Shown here: piece by piece, positions 31,101 through 37,963 of the stretch
Numbering within the stretch: position 1 is the stretch's first letter
Layout of the letters: each line of letters opens with the position of its first letter
Assembly: GCA_026390815.1 (NCBI GenBank)
Contig: JAPLFH010000009.1
Coordinates: 1 to 64,000, forward strand
Length of the DNA: 64,000 nt
Direction: 5' to 3'
From: Ignavibacteriales bacterium
Lineage (GTDB): Bacteria > Bacteroidota > Ignavibacteria > Ignavibacteriales > SURF-24
Made by a program: the position numbers and the translations under genes
The notes under the pieces: model-generated
What the model saw: only the letters and a program-made list of their open reading frames with translations
Told to the model about the DNA's origin: nothing
Databases searched by the model: none

Positions 31101-34100
31101 CTCATTACCTTCAAGAAAAGAATTATACAGCTCTGACAATTCCTTCATAATTATTCCAATCGATATTCCATCACCGGCTATGTGATGCAAAATCAAAAGC
31201 AGAATATGTTTTTCCTTTTCAAGTTTAATGATATAAGTGCGTATTGGAATATCGAAGGTGAGATCAAACGGAGCAATTATTTTTTCTTTAATTAATTTTC
31301 GTGCAGTTTCATTCTTATTATCCGTCTTGCTTAAATCATGGTTTTCAATTATAAGATTAAAATCGTTAAGCACTTTTTGAAACGGAATTCCATTAATATC
31401 AATAAATGTAGTATGGAGAGATTCATGTCTTCTGACAATTCTTTTCAGGGATTCAGACAGTGCATTCAGATTTATTGGTCCTTCCAAAAGAAGAGAAACA
31501 GGCATATGATACGCCGCAGCATTCTCTTTACTTTGAGCCAACACCCACATTCTTTTTTGAGAGTGCGACAAAGCATAATATTCTTTAGTGGGAACGACGG
31601 GAATTTCTTTATACCCGGTGATGGTTTTTATTTCCAATTCCGCCGCTATGCTTCGCACGGTTGGACTATCAAAAATTACTTTGAACGATATTTCACGTTT
31701 TAGTTCTTTATATATTTTTGAAATAAGGTGCGCTATCTTCAAGCTTTCACCACCTAATTCAAAAAAATTATCATCAACACCAACATTTTTTACATCCAAA
31801 ACTTCTTCGAACATTTCAATAAGCCGGCATTCAATTTCACTTGAAGCAGCTCTGAATTCTCTCTTATTAAATGACGAGTTTAGCGTTAATTTCCGAAGTG
31901 CTTCTTTATCAATTTTATTGTTTTGAGTAAGTGGAATTTTTTTAATAAAAATATAATGCAGCGGGATCATAAACTCAGGGAGGAACTTTCGTAAATACAG
32001 CTTAAGGTCCGTTGCACTGATTATCTTTTCCGCAACTATAAAAGCCGCCAGTTCTTTTGCAACTCCTTTTGTAATAGCCAGGACTGTCACTTCTTTTACC
32101 TTATCATATTTTGCAAGCAGGGTATTTATTTCACCAAGTTCAATTCTGTTCCCTTTTATTTTTACCTGATCGTCGAGTCTTCCTAAAAATTCAATATTGC
32201 CATCCTGTTTCCATCTCGCCAGATCACCTGTTCGGTATAACCGCGTACCAGCTTCAAAAGGATTATTTATAAATTTTTGTTTTGTAAGTTCTTCATTCTT
32301 TAAATAACCGCGCGCCAGACTTGAACCAGACACACACAGTTCCCCTTCAAAGCCAACTGGTACAGGTTCAAGATTATTATCAAGAATATATATCTTTGAA
32401 TTTGGAGACGGCTTACCGATTGGAACTGAATCGGTGTACTCTCTGTCTTTTTCTGCAATATAATAAGAGGCGCATACCGATGTTTCAGTTGGTCCATAAC
32501 CATTAATATATCGCTTAAATTGCTTATAGAAATTTACATCGGCAGCCACTGCCGGTTCACCGGCTGTAATCAATGTATTAAGTTCTGGAAGTTCGGCTTT
32601 ATTAAGTGCACTAAGATAAACCGGGGGAAGAGTAGCAAATGTTATTTTTTTTTCTTCGATATAACGGACAAACAATTCAGTGTTCTGAATTGTTTCTTTA
32701 TCCGCAATAACAAGTGCAGCGCCGGTTAGCAGTGCTTGGAATATTTCCATTATGGATGCATCAAATCCCAGGGAAGCAAACAGCAATACCCGGTCTGTTT
32801 CTTTTACCCCAAACTTTCCAATCATATTAACAAACATGTTCATAAACTGGTTATGTTCAATCAATACACCTTTCGGTTTTCCAGTAGAGCCTGATGTATA
32901 AATAACATAAGCTAAATTATCCGGTCTGATTTTGATTCCAACATTATTTTTATTTTGTGAGGTTATCTCGCCCAATTCGAGTACGACTTTAGCTAAGTCC
33001 TTCTCTTCCAGTCCACTTTTGATTAATATTTTTGAATCGCTGTTTTCAATAATATATTTTATTCTTTCAACAGGATAATCAGGATCGATTGGTAAATACG
33101 CTGCACCTGTTTTCATAATTCCTATCATCGCTGCTATGGTATCGATTGAGCGTTCCGAAACCAAGCAGATAATTTCCTCCGGCTGGATTTTATAATTTGC
33201 CAGAAGATAATTTGCAATATGGTTAGCCTTTTCATTTAATTCTTTATAAGTAATAGTTTTTTCATTGCATATAACAGCTTCGGCTTCTGGATTCTTGTTA
33301 ACCATCTCTTCAAACAATTCAACAATTGTTTTTTCTGTTGCAATTTTTTCCGGAGAGGAATTAAATTCATTTAATATTTTGTGAGTGTCAAAATCGTTTA
33401 GAAGAGTTAATTCTTTTAATTTTTTTTCGGGGAAGTGAATCAAATCCATCAAAATAGTTTCAAAGCACTGTACAAACTGAAGCAGTTCATCTTCTGAAAT
33501 TACTAAAGGATTATAATTGAAAAATATATTAATATTCTCCTCTTCACCGTATTCATCTATTTCTATCGAGAGACTTTCACTACGGATTTCTGTATCAAAA
33601 GTAATTGAATTTATTTTTGCTTCACCAAAGCGTTGAGATAAATCCATTTTGCGGTAAACAACCGATACATCAAATAATTCGTTATTGAATTCTGGGTTGC
33701 TTCGTAAATGTTTTATTATATCCTTTAGTGGAAATCTTTGGTGCCTGTAACCTTCTCTTACTTCGGACTTTATAGAATCAATTAATTCTTTAAAAGTTTC
33801 ATCGGAATAAATATTTAGTTTTAATGCCATCATGTTCAGAAACAAACCTGGAGTATTTCTGAACTTATGATTGCTTCTGTTCAATACCGGCATACCGATA
33901 ATAAATTCATCCCGTTTGTAGCATCTGTTAAGCGTTGTTGATATAAGACCTAAAATAACTTGAAATGTTGTTACATCTGCTTCGAATGCGATATTAAGTA
34001 TTGATTCAAAACTGATTCGATGCAAATTCAATGTTAATCTTTCTGTGTGGAGTGAAATATTCTTAACACTTTTTTTCTTCGAAGTGAAACCAAATGGCTC

Positions 34101-34718
34101 CGGAAGAAGTGCAAGTTTTTGTTTCCAGAATTCGAACGAATTTTTGTATGAATCAGAATTTCTGTATTGAAGATCATCATTAAGGAAATCTATATATGAA
34201 AAAGTATTTAATCCGGGATAACAACCTTTTTCAAGAAGGCTGTTGTAAGTATCGGAAAGTGCTGTATTAATAATTGACCATCCGATTCCATCAAATGCCA
34301 TATGGTGAAATTTCGGTGCAAAAATAAATTTCTTATCACCTATTTGTAATATCATTACCGAATAAAGATCATCACTTTCAATGGGAAGTGGTTTCCTGTA
34401 TTCCTTCAAAATAAAATCCAGAGCTTCTTCTATAGGATTCGCGTGGTTTCTAAAATCAAAATATTTTATTTCATTTTTATATTCCGTTCTGAATTGCTGG
34501 TATAAAATTTCTTCCTTTTTAACAAACTTTATTCTCATCGCGTCGTAATGTTCGGTTACATAATTATAAGCTTTTCGGTACAAATCAATATTTAAATCAC
34601 CGTTTAAAATTAAAGCGCCGCCCATACTGTATTTACAGTCATTGCGGTTCAATAGATAATCATAATAGAAAGCTTCCTGAGGTCCGCTTAATGGATATAC
34701 ATTATTATCGGTAATCAC
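25119..34718 (-). CDS. Three-module NRPS with an N-terminal starter-type condensation domain
   Basis: 3199 aa, three C-A-T modules: C (FHHMAFDG ~140), A (YTSGSTG ~611), T (GGES ~991); C (HHIAGDG ~1180), A (~1666), T (GGHS ~2059); C (HHIISDG ~2251), A (~2733), T (GGNS ~3125); a ~60-aa acidic tail follows. It should supply residues 1-3 and hand over to the hybrid synthase, whose start overlaps its stop. The first C domain stands at the very N-terminus with no loading carrier, which in known lines means acylation of residue 1 from an acyl donor (inference). Tentative hand-read codes: DAMTIAGVCK (aromatic, compare GrsA DAWTIAAICK), DAKDVGVDVK and DVKDFGFVEK (Glu/Gln-like). The start is a GTG: an in-frame TGA lies four codons upstream and no nearby ATG is available. 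Confidence 0.95.
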   Translation of the reverse strand: MITDNNVYPLSGPQEAFYYDYLLNRNDCKYSMGGALILNGDLNIDLYRKAYNYVTEHYDAMRIKFVKKEEILYQQFRTEYKNEIKYFDFRNHANPIEEALDFILKEYRKPLPIESDDLYSVMILQIGDKKFIFAPKFHHMAFDGIGWSIINTALSDTYNSLLEKGCYPGLNTFSYIDFLNDDLQYRNSDSYKNSFEFWKQKLALLPEPFGFTSKKKSVKNISLHTERLTLNLHRISFESILNIAFEADVTTFQVILGLISTTLNRCYKRDEFIIGMPVLNRSNHKFRNTPGLFLNMMALKLNIYSDETFKELIDSIKSEVREGYRHQRFPLKDIIKHLRSNPEFNNELFDVSVVYRKMDLSQRFGEAKINSITFDTEIRSESLSIEIDEYGEEENINIFFNYNPLVISEDELLQFVQCFETILMDLIHFPEKKLKELTLLNDFDTHKILNEFNSSPEKIATEKTIVELFEEMVNKNPEAEAVICNEKTITYKELNEKANHIANYLLANYKIQPEEIICLVSERSIDTIAAMIGIMKTGAAYLPIDPDYPVERIKYIIENSDSKILIKSGLEEKDLAKVVLELGEITSQNKNNVGIKIRPDNLAYVIYTSGSTGKPKGVLIEHNQFMNMFVNMIGKFGVKETDRVLLFASLGFDASIMEIFQALLTGAALVIADKETIQNTELFVRYIEEKKITFATLPPVYLSALNKAELPELNTLITAGEPAVAADVNFYKQFKRYINGYGPTETSVCASYYIAEKDREYTDSVPIGKPSPNSKIYILDNNLEPVPVGFEGELCVSGSSLARGYLKNEELTKQKFINNPFEAGTRLYRTGDLARWKQDGNIEFLGRLDDQVKIKGNRIELGEINTLLAKYDKVKEVTVLAITKGVAKELAAFIVAEKIISATDLKLYLRKFLPEFMIPLHYIFIKKIPLTQNNKIDKEALRKLTLNSSFNKREFRAASSEIECRLIEMFEEVLDVKNVGVDDNFFELGGESLKIAHLISKIYKELKREISFKVIFDSPTVRSIAAELEIKTITGYKEIPVVPTKEYYALSHSQKRMWVLAQSKENAAAYHMPVSLLLEGPINLNALSESLKRIVRRHESLHTTFIDINGIPFQKVLNDFNLIIENHDLSKTDNKNETARKLIKEKIIAPFDLTFDIPIRTYIIKLEKEKHILLLILHHIAGDGISIGIIMKELSELYNSFLEGNELNLEPLRIQYKDYCEYEKGLIESKKFNEEKKYWIKKLQNPLPVLELTYDRPRPPVKTYLGDYLFCEIESSVTQNLINFCKAQNVSLFIVMVSIVNILLHKYSAQEEIIIGSPIAGRNHPDLEDQVGIYLNTVALRNQVKCSSSFTDFLNEVKINSTEAITNSNYPFDRLIQILNLDRDTSRTPIFDVLVQLQNQNPTDLKLDGVSTSFYEADFKLNKFDLTFTFVEEDQKINFSIGYNTDLFNKDRIDRAAHHIKNIIAYILKYPEHTIKEIDLTDVAENETLNNLSSGTHREFDKKITIPELFENQAQKTPGNTALIFNDKKFTYKELDERANVIANEIKLRTTISPDDIIGIMTSRSELMVIGILGILKAGAAYMPIDSDYPIERISFMLKDSKTKLLLTESDLFDIAQEAAGINKLCLSQNTNILDISILNELNNEKPESNLTSANLAYVIYTSGSTGKPKGVMIEHNSLHNLVLGLSDGIYGGQSSPLNIALISPFAFDASIKQIFYTLLNGHCLYIVPDEIKTSGRKLLEFYEEHKINVSDGTPIHLEIILDELTAGTEKYLPERFVIGGQQLMYQTVKKFFDITGDNSPVISNVYGPTECCDVSTFFNVPPGLFLESEAAFNSLPIGKPLNNVQIFILDSNIKQVPVGVNGELCIAGAGLARGYINRQDLTDEKFIEINSDKSKRIYKTGDIGRYLENGNIILSGRVDDQIKLRGFRIELNEIENCIRNYDKINSAAVIPVGEGNFLEIAAYYCSVEKIESDDLRQFLSLHLPEYMIPSYLIELKNLPLTINGKVDKKSLPLPVKEIYVDENSFPAEDMLEEKLCEIWKELLHIDKINLTDNFFKLGGHSLIAIRLTSRIHKEFNIEINIWEVFQHSTIISLAKLLRSKNPSLFNPIEKIEEKEYYPLSHSQQRLWLLAKLEGQNSLYNLPGVLLLKGDLDVQVLENVFKSIVLRHESFRTYFVEIEGEPFQKILDKVDFNIELEEYPGKEWDENKLRELANDYFEKEFDLSKAPLLQIKLIALSENNYLLLFNMHHIISDGWSIEIMIKEIEIYYNSFLNHSDVPLQPLKIQYKDYASWQNKILGEKSLGVIKEYWQKKLSKPRPLLNLPADYKRPESFSIGGDLIQYSLDDVQAKTLMDISSRQNASLYMALLSTVYILLHKYTGEEDIMVGTPVAGRQHYDLENQIGFYINTLVLRNEVNPENTFQELLNKVKETLSGAFDNQVYPFDRLVDELDVERIRNRNPLFDVMVVWMVNNGMEMKLNFNGIKAEGLNFRITKSMFDLSFLFDENEGKVSYAIEYNTSLFSRERIQRMSDHFKKLVESIISNPKEKIKNLEIIPAKEKEKLLFEFNNTNRQAVEKNVIELFNYQAGINKNNIALVYDERKITYGELDKLSNRIANHIIELIAPKKDDIIAVIVDDPVLSTASLLAVMKTGASYLPVMSDNPVERIKFIIKDSNAKAVLVDNDLLTISSGRENISPEETIIININAKISENQSSPEIKIANDSLAYVIYTSGSTGLPKGVMIEHGSLSNLILSLNENIYSHYKNSLNELMISSFAFDVSLKQIFAALCNGNTLHILNNEGRLDPREIIKYIISSRINIADLTPSLFSVMLEEGFGEINKPDLKEIFLGSEALPIKLVKIFYGFANNKIINITNFYGPTECCVESSYFKFHPDILDESNDVALIGKPVLNEQIYILDKYLNLCPVGVPGEIYIAGKGLARQYLNDPEKTNEKFVQFPSLKGTRIYKTGDSGRILTDGNIEFLGRMDEQVKIRGYRIELQEIEKHLHEVKDINECAVTLFEKNGISELAAYFTSDEVIDHSIIINHLARFLPKYMVPSYFIRLEKIPLSANGKANKKLLPDPAGVLKKDIFRKPQDDIEFLILRICSNVLKKEEINLDDNFFEIGGNSLNAVRVISQIQKELNIDLALKEIFYNPVLIDIAVKVKKLIADNANFVEINDDAKIVPISDDELKLLSLLKIDDE

Positions 34719-34785
34719 GGGAAGTTCTCATTGTTTTTTGTATTGATAAAATTCATTTTCTTTTTAATGATTTATTAAATCCGAA

Positions 34786-35604
34786 TTATAAACTTATATT
34801 GATGCCGATGGTTTGTGTGGTATTTTCTGCGGTTATACCAAGCAATTCGCTCTCTTTATCAAATTTATAAAGGTAACCTAATACAAATGATACTGGTTGA
34901 ATAATACCAATGCTAAAGTTTAGACCCACACCCATTCTATACCTTTTTGAATCAGTCATATTAGTGAGATAATACGCTTGTTCCATAAATGAAAATCTCT
35001 GATCAATCACATACTTATAATTCTGTCTGATATAAAATTCTGTATGCGCACCTTTTGCAACGTTATATGCCTCAACAGGAATTGTATATTCCTGATTTAC
35101 TCTACCCGCCGCTACCAAAATCTTCAGATAGTGTTTTTCATAAATCAAACCATTCAAACCTATTCCTGCATACAAGGAATATCGGTTTTCTAGGTAGAGA
35201 GTATTATCCCTTTCCCATATGAACCCTGCTTCGCCAAATAACAAACTTGTAATGTCCACATCCAGGTAATCCGTAAAAACCTGTGATTCAGTGGCATAGC
35301 TCATACCCAAATTCTCAATCATTAAGTTCATTTTATCGATCATGTAGTCAGTATGATTAGTGAAGATATTTTTTCTTACTATCAATCTTACACTACCTGA
35401 ATGCATTTCATTTTTCAGGGCACCGGTCATTTTCGTATAACTGTATTGCCCTTCAACATGAAACAAATACTGATCGACTGAATCAGTCAGTGAACTATTC
35501 AACCACCATTGTGGCGAAGGCATTTTTTCAGAAGCAGTCTGCGCAATTAAAAAGTTTAGTGAGCTGCAAATAATAATTAAACCTGTTATGAGATACTTTT
35601 TCAT
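34786..35604 (-). CDS. Outer-membrane beta-barrel protein, DUF481-like
   Basis: The 272-aa protein has a cleavable signal peptide (MKKYLITGLIIICSSLNFLIAQ) and then alternating aromatic/polar strands typical of an outer-membrane barrel, ending in the C-terminal strand TTQTIGINISL. The spacing of Y-x-Y and G-x-x-F strands fits DUF481 (salt-stress-induced outer-membrane protein) best, but that is a family-level guess. It lies between the acyltransferase (26-bp gap) and the first NRPS (67-bp gap) in the same direction. It could therefore be the outer-membrane step for product release, or part of self-protection; neither can be shown from sequence. Confidence 0.65.
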   Translation of the reverse strand: MKKYLITGLIIICSSLNFLIAQTASEKMPSPQWWLNSSLTDSVDQYLFHVEGQYSYTKMTGALKNEMHSGSVRLIVRKNIFTNHTDYMIDKMNLMIENLGMSYATESQVFTDYLDVDITSLLFGEAGFIWERDNTLYLENRYSLYAGIGLNGLIYEKHYLKILVAAGRVNQEYTIPVEAYNVAKGAHTEFYIRQNYKYVIDQRFSFMEQAYYLTNMTDSKRYRMGVGLNFSIGIIQPVSFVLGYLYKFDKESELLGITAENTTQTIGINISL

Positions 35605-35630
35605 ATAAACTCTTTTTTTTAATATGTTTT

Positions 35631-36560
35631 TTAAACCTCAACACTTAAACGATTCTTTATCTCTTCAAGTTGATCAAAAGCGTAACAATTGATTGTGCCA
35701 CTTTGACTTTGGAAAAGCTTGGTTAATGTTTTCTTTGGAGGAAGTTCGAGTGTGATATTAACACGAGTTTTTTTTATATATTCCATAATTTTCAGCCAGT
35801 TTACAACCGTTGTAACCTGTTCCGTAAGCAGAGGAATAATTTCGTATTCATTCATATACGGTTTGCAGGTTACATTAGAAATGACAGGATATTTAAGTTT
35901 TGAAAAGCTGTATTTATTCAATTCAGATTCAAGTCCAATTGCCGCAGGTTTCATTAATGGGCTATGGAAAGGAGCACTGACTTTAAGTGGTATAGTTATG
36001 GCTCCAAGCAGTCTTGCCTGATTTCCAATAAATTCAATGCTTTTCTTATCGCCAGAAATTACAATTTGATGTGTGGAATTTATGTTTGAAATAACAGCTT
36101 TACCACTAATAATATCAGAGCTGCATAATTTTTCCGCTTCACTTATAGAAATTCCGTTTAATGCAAGCATTGCTCCATTCCCATCACTAACTGCCAGTTG
36201 CATCAGTTCCCCCCTTTTCCTTACAATTTTTAAAGCATCAGAAAATTTTATTGCACCGCTACAGCAAAGAGCAGTAATTTCCCCTAAGCTATGACCCGCC
36301 ATTAAAAAGGGTTTTATGTCAGATTCTTTTTGTAAAATTTGAAATGCACAATAACCGAGGGTTAAAATAGCTGGTTGAGCATTTGTGGTAAGATTCAGTT
36401 TTTCTTCCGGTCCATTTATGCATAGGTCTAAAATATCGAAATTTAGGACTTCGTTTGCTTCAAGAAAAAACTCTTTTATATAAGGGAATTCTTGTAAATA
36501 ATTTGCACCCATCCCCGGATATTGCGAACCTTGCCCGGGATATAAAAAAGCAAAATGCAC
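35631..36560 (-). CDS. Free-standing malonyl-CoA:ACP acyltransferase (likely trans-AT)
   Basis: The 309-aa FabD-like protein loads malonyl units onto carrier domains. It has the N-terminal YPGQGSQ motif, the active-site GHSLGE with Ser91, Arg116 in KRGELMQ (the malonate-binding Arg of the family) and His199 in SAPFHSPLM. The PKS module of the downstream megasynthase has no AT, so this protein most likely serves it in trans. A separate housekeeping fabD is expected elsewhere but cannot be checked. The start is a GTG: the catalytic GQGSQ motif begins only nine codons in, and AAAGGAG sits seven bases before it. The only nearby upstream ATG is out of frame. Confidence 0.9.
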   Translation of the reverse strand: MHFAFLYPGQGSQYPGMGANYLQEFPYIKEFFLEANEVLNFDILDLCINGPEEKLNLTTNAQPAILTLGYCAFQILQKESDIKPFLMAGHSLGEITALCCSGAIKFSDALKIVRKRGELMQLAVSDGNGAMLALNGISISEAEKLCSSDIISGKAVISNINSTHQIVISGDKKSIEFIGNQARLLGAITIPLKVSAPFHSPLMKPAAIGLESELNKYSFSKLKYPVISNVTCKPYMNEYEIIPLLTEQVTTVVNWLKIMEYIKKTRVNITLELPPKKTLTKLFQSQSGTINCYAFDQLEEIKNRLSVEV

Positions 36561-36661
36561 TCATTTCTCCTTTAATAAAAAGAATCACATTCAGTGTATT
36601 TTCAGGGTAAATAATTATTTCATAAAAAAAGTATACAGACAAATTGTATTCAACAAACTCT

Positions 36662-37147
36662 TTAAACTGTTTCGGGCTTTTTACTCTTTTTTTCACTCAT
36701 CTCTTTCGCAATCGTTTTTCCTTCTGTAAAGAGGGTGTGAAAGTACTCTTTTACAGTAATTGGATTGAAATCGAGGAAGGTTCCGCCAGCCTCGAAATGT
36801 TGAATGAAAACTTTTCCTATTGCATATGTTGCGGCACCAGAAAATAGAGACATCGATAGTCCTCCTAATACAGGTCCGATAATAGGAACCATCTTTAACA
36901 AGCTGCCCATATTGCCTACTGATAAAGAATTGGGAACAATTGATCCTAATAGTGCGCTTACAATTGACTTGCCTTTGTTTTCCGAGAATTTAATTTCATA
37001 AACATCAGACATATCTTTCAACATTTTAAGTTGAACACCTGATACCGCTGCCAGATCTACAAATGGAACCGGAATTAAACCTGCTCCCATCGACCACCAC
37101 ATATAATTTTTAACAATTTTTTTAGCAGTCGTTTCTTTTTCTTCCAT
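36662..37147 (-). CDS. DUF697-family membrane-associated protein (proximal copy)
   Basis: The 161-aa DUF697 protein is first in the minus-strand run. It is a paralogue of the last full gene of the run (1942-2457): YMWWSMGAGLIPVPFVD, GVQLKMLKDMSDVYE, GKSIVSALLG, and FIQHFEAGGTFLDFNP match block by block. The differences are mainly a shorter N-terminal tail and a Lys-rich C-terminus. It shows two or three hydrophobic segments and no catalytic motif. An AGGAG ribosome binding site precedes the ATG. Such small DUF697 proteins have no established role; a link to the membrane-located export or assembly of the peptide is only suggested by position. Confidence 0.8.
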   Translation of the reverse strand: MEEKETTAKKIVKNYMWWSMGAGLIPVPFVDLAAVSGVQLKMLKDMSDVYEIKFSENKGKSIVSALLGSIVPNSLSVGNMGSLLKMVPIIGPVLGGLSMSLFSGAATYAIGKVFIQHFEAGGTFLDFNPITVKEYFHTLFTEGKTIAKEMSEKKSKKPETV

Positions 37148-37963
37148 AATCGCTCCTGTTTTTTATTATTTATTAATCTGTGATCTCCCACTTTTTTTAA
37201 TTCAAAACCATCAATCTATACTTTCAATAATATTCTGTCAAAATAAACACTTTAACTTATTTAACCTTACATCATACTTTTTGCAGCCTAATTTTTGTTG
37301 TACATTAAAAATGTTGTAATTGAAAAGTTTTATTAAAATAATTCCAAGAAAAAGCTGGTAAATCACAATAGTAAACTTCTTAATTACTTTGAATTTGTTT
37401 AGAAGGTACATTTATGTGAAGCTACTTTCAATAGTCCAAAGGGATGAAAAAGGAACTACTTCTTTAGGATGAAAAAAGCAACAGATTACCAATTTCCGAA
37501 TTGAAAATGAACTTCCAATAATAGAGGAGATATTAGATGGTTAGCAGTATCGTGGCAGCTACTTAGCAACAATCTTGATTAGGTACTAAATACGAATTTA
37601 TGTACAAAATGAACGGTAGTATTTTTATAAATAAAATTTGGATTGGTATATTACAATATAAAAGAAATATTGTTCACGCTTTTTTATTTGGAGCATTAAT
37701 GTTTCAATTCCAAAAACTCCATAACAATTTTATGAAAAGTTATAACGAAATTTATTTCCCAAAACTTGAACCAAGTATAACCGATACTAATGAATATAAT
37801 AAATCTGATAAATATTAAGCAAGTTTTAGTTTGCGTTGAGAATCGCCATCTCTTAAAAATGGATACTAAATTCACAGTTGCAAATCAAAAATAGCAGTTA
37901 TAAGTTTGTCATATGTTAATGATTTAAAATGTCAATCTACAATTGTAATTAGTAAATTAAAAA
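37148..37963. other. 816-bp intergenic region between the synthase operon and the polymerase fragment
   Basis: No recognisable gene. The only open frame of size (plus strand, 37600-37818, 72 codons) has no ribosome binding site, a skewed composition and no familiar motif, and was not accepted. This is the divergent gap that must contain the promoter of the minus-strand operon (candidate at 37215-37241) and the leader of the polymerase fragment. Confidence 0.5.
37215..37241 (-). promoter_or_regulatory. Candidate sigma-70-like promoter of the synthase operon
   Basis: On the minus strand TTGACA (37236-37241) precedes TATAGA (37215-37220) with a 15-bp spacer, ending about 68 bases before the DUF697 start codon. 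The -35 box is perfect, the -10 box is only 4 of 6 and the spacer is short. In a Bacteroidota-type genome the main sigma factor may prefer other boxes, so this is weak. Confidence 0.28.

Noticed and set aside
6983-34718. Epimerization, methylation or reductase domains in the synthases
   Set aside because: The inter-domain stretches after each carrier domain are too short and contain none of the E, MT or R motifs. Only C, A, T, KS, DH-like, KR and TE domains were supported.
36460-36696. Minus-strand frame of 78 codons overlapping the acyltransferase start
   Set aside because: It overlaps the acyltransferase GTG start and the DUF697 end in another frame. The acyltransferase frame is fixed by its YPGQGSQ motif.
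37600-37818. 72-codon open frame in the 816-bp intergenic region
   Set aside because: No ribosome binding site, no known motif and a composition like the surrounding AT-rich spacer. It may be a remnant, but nothing supports a gene.
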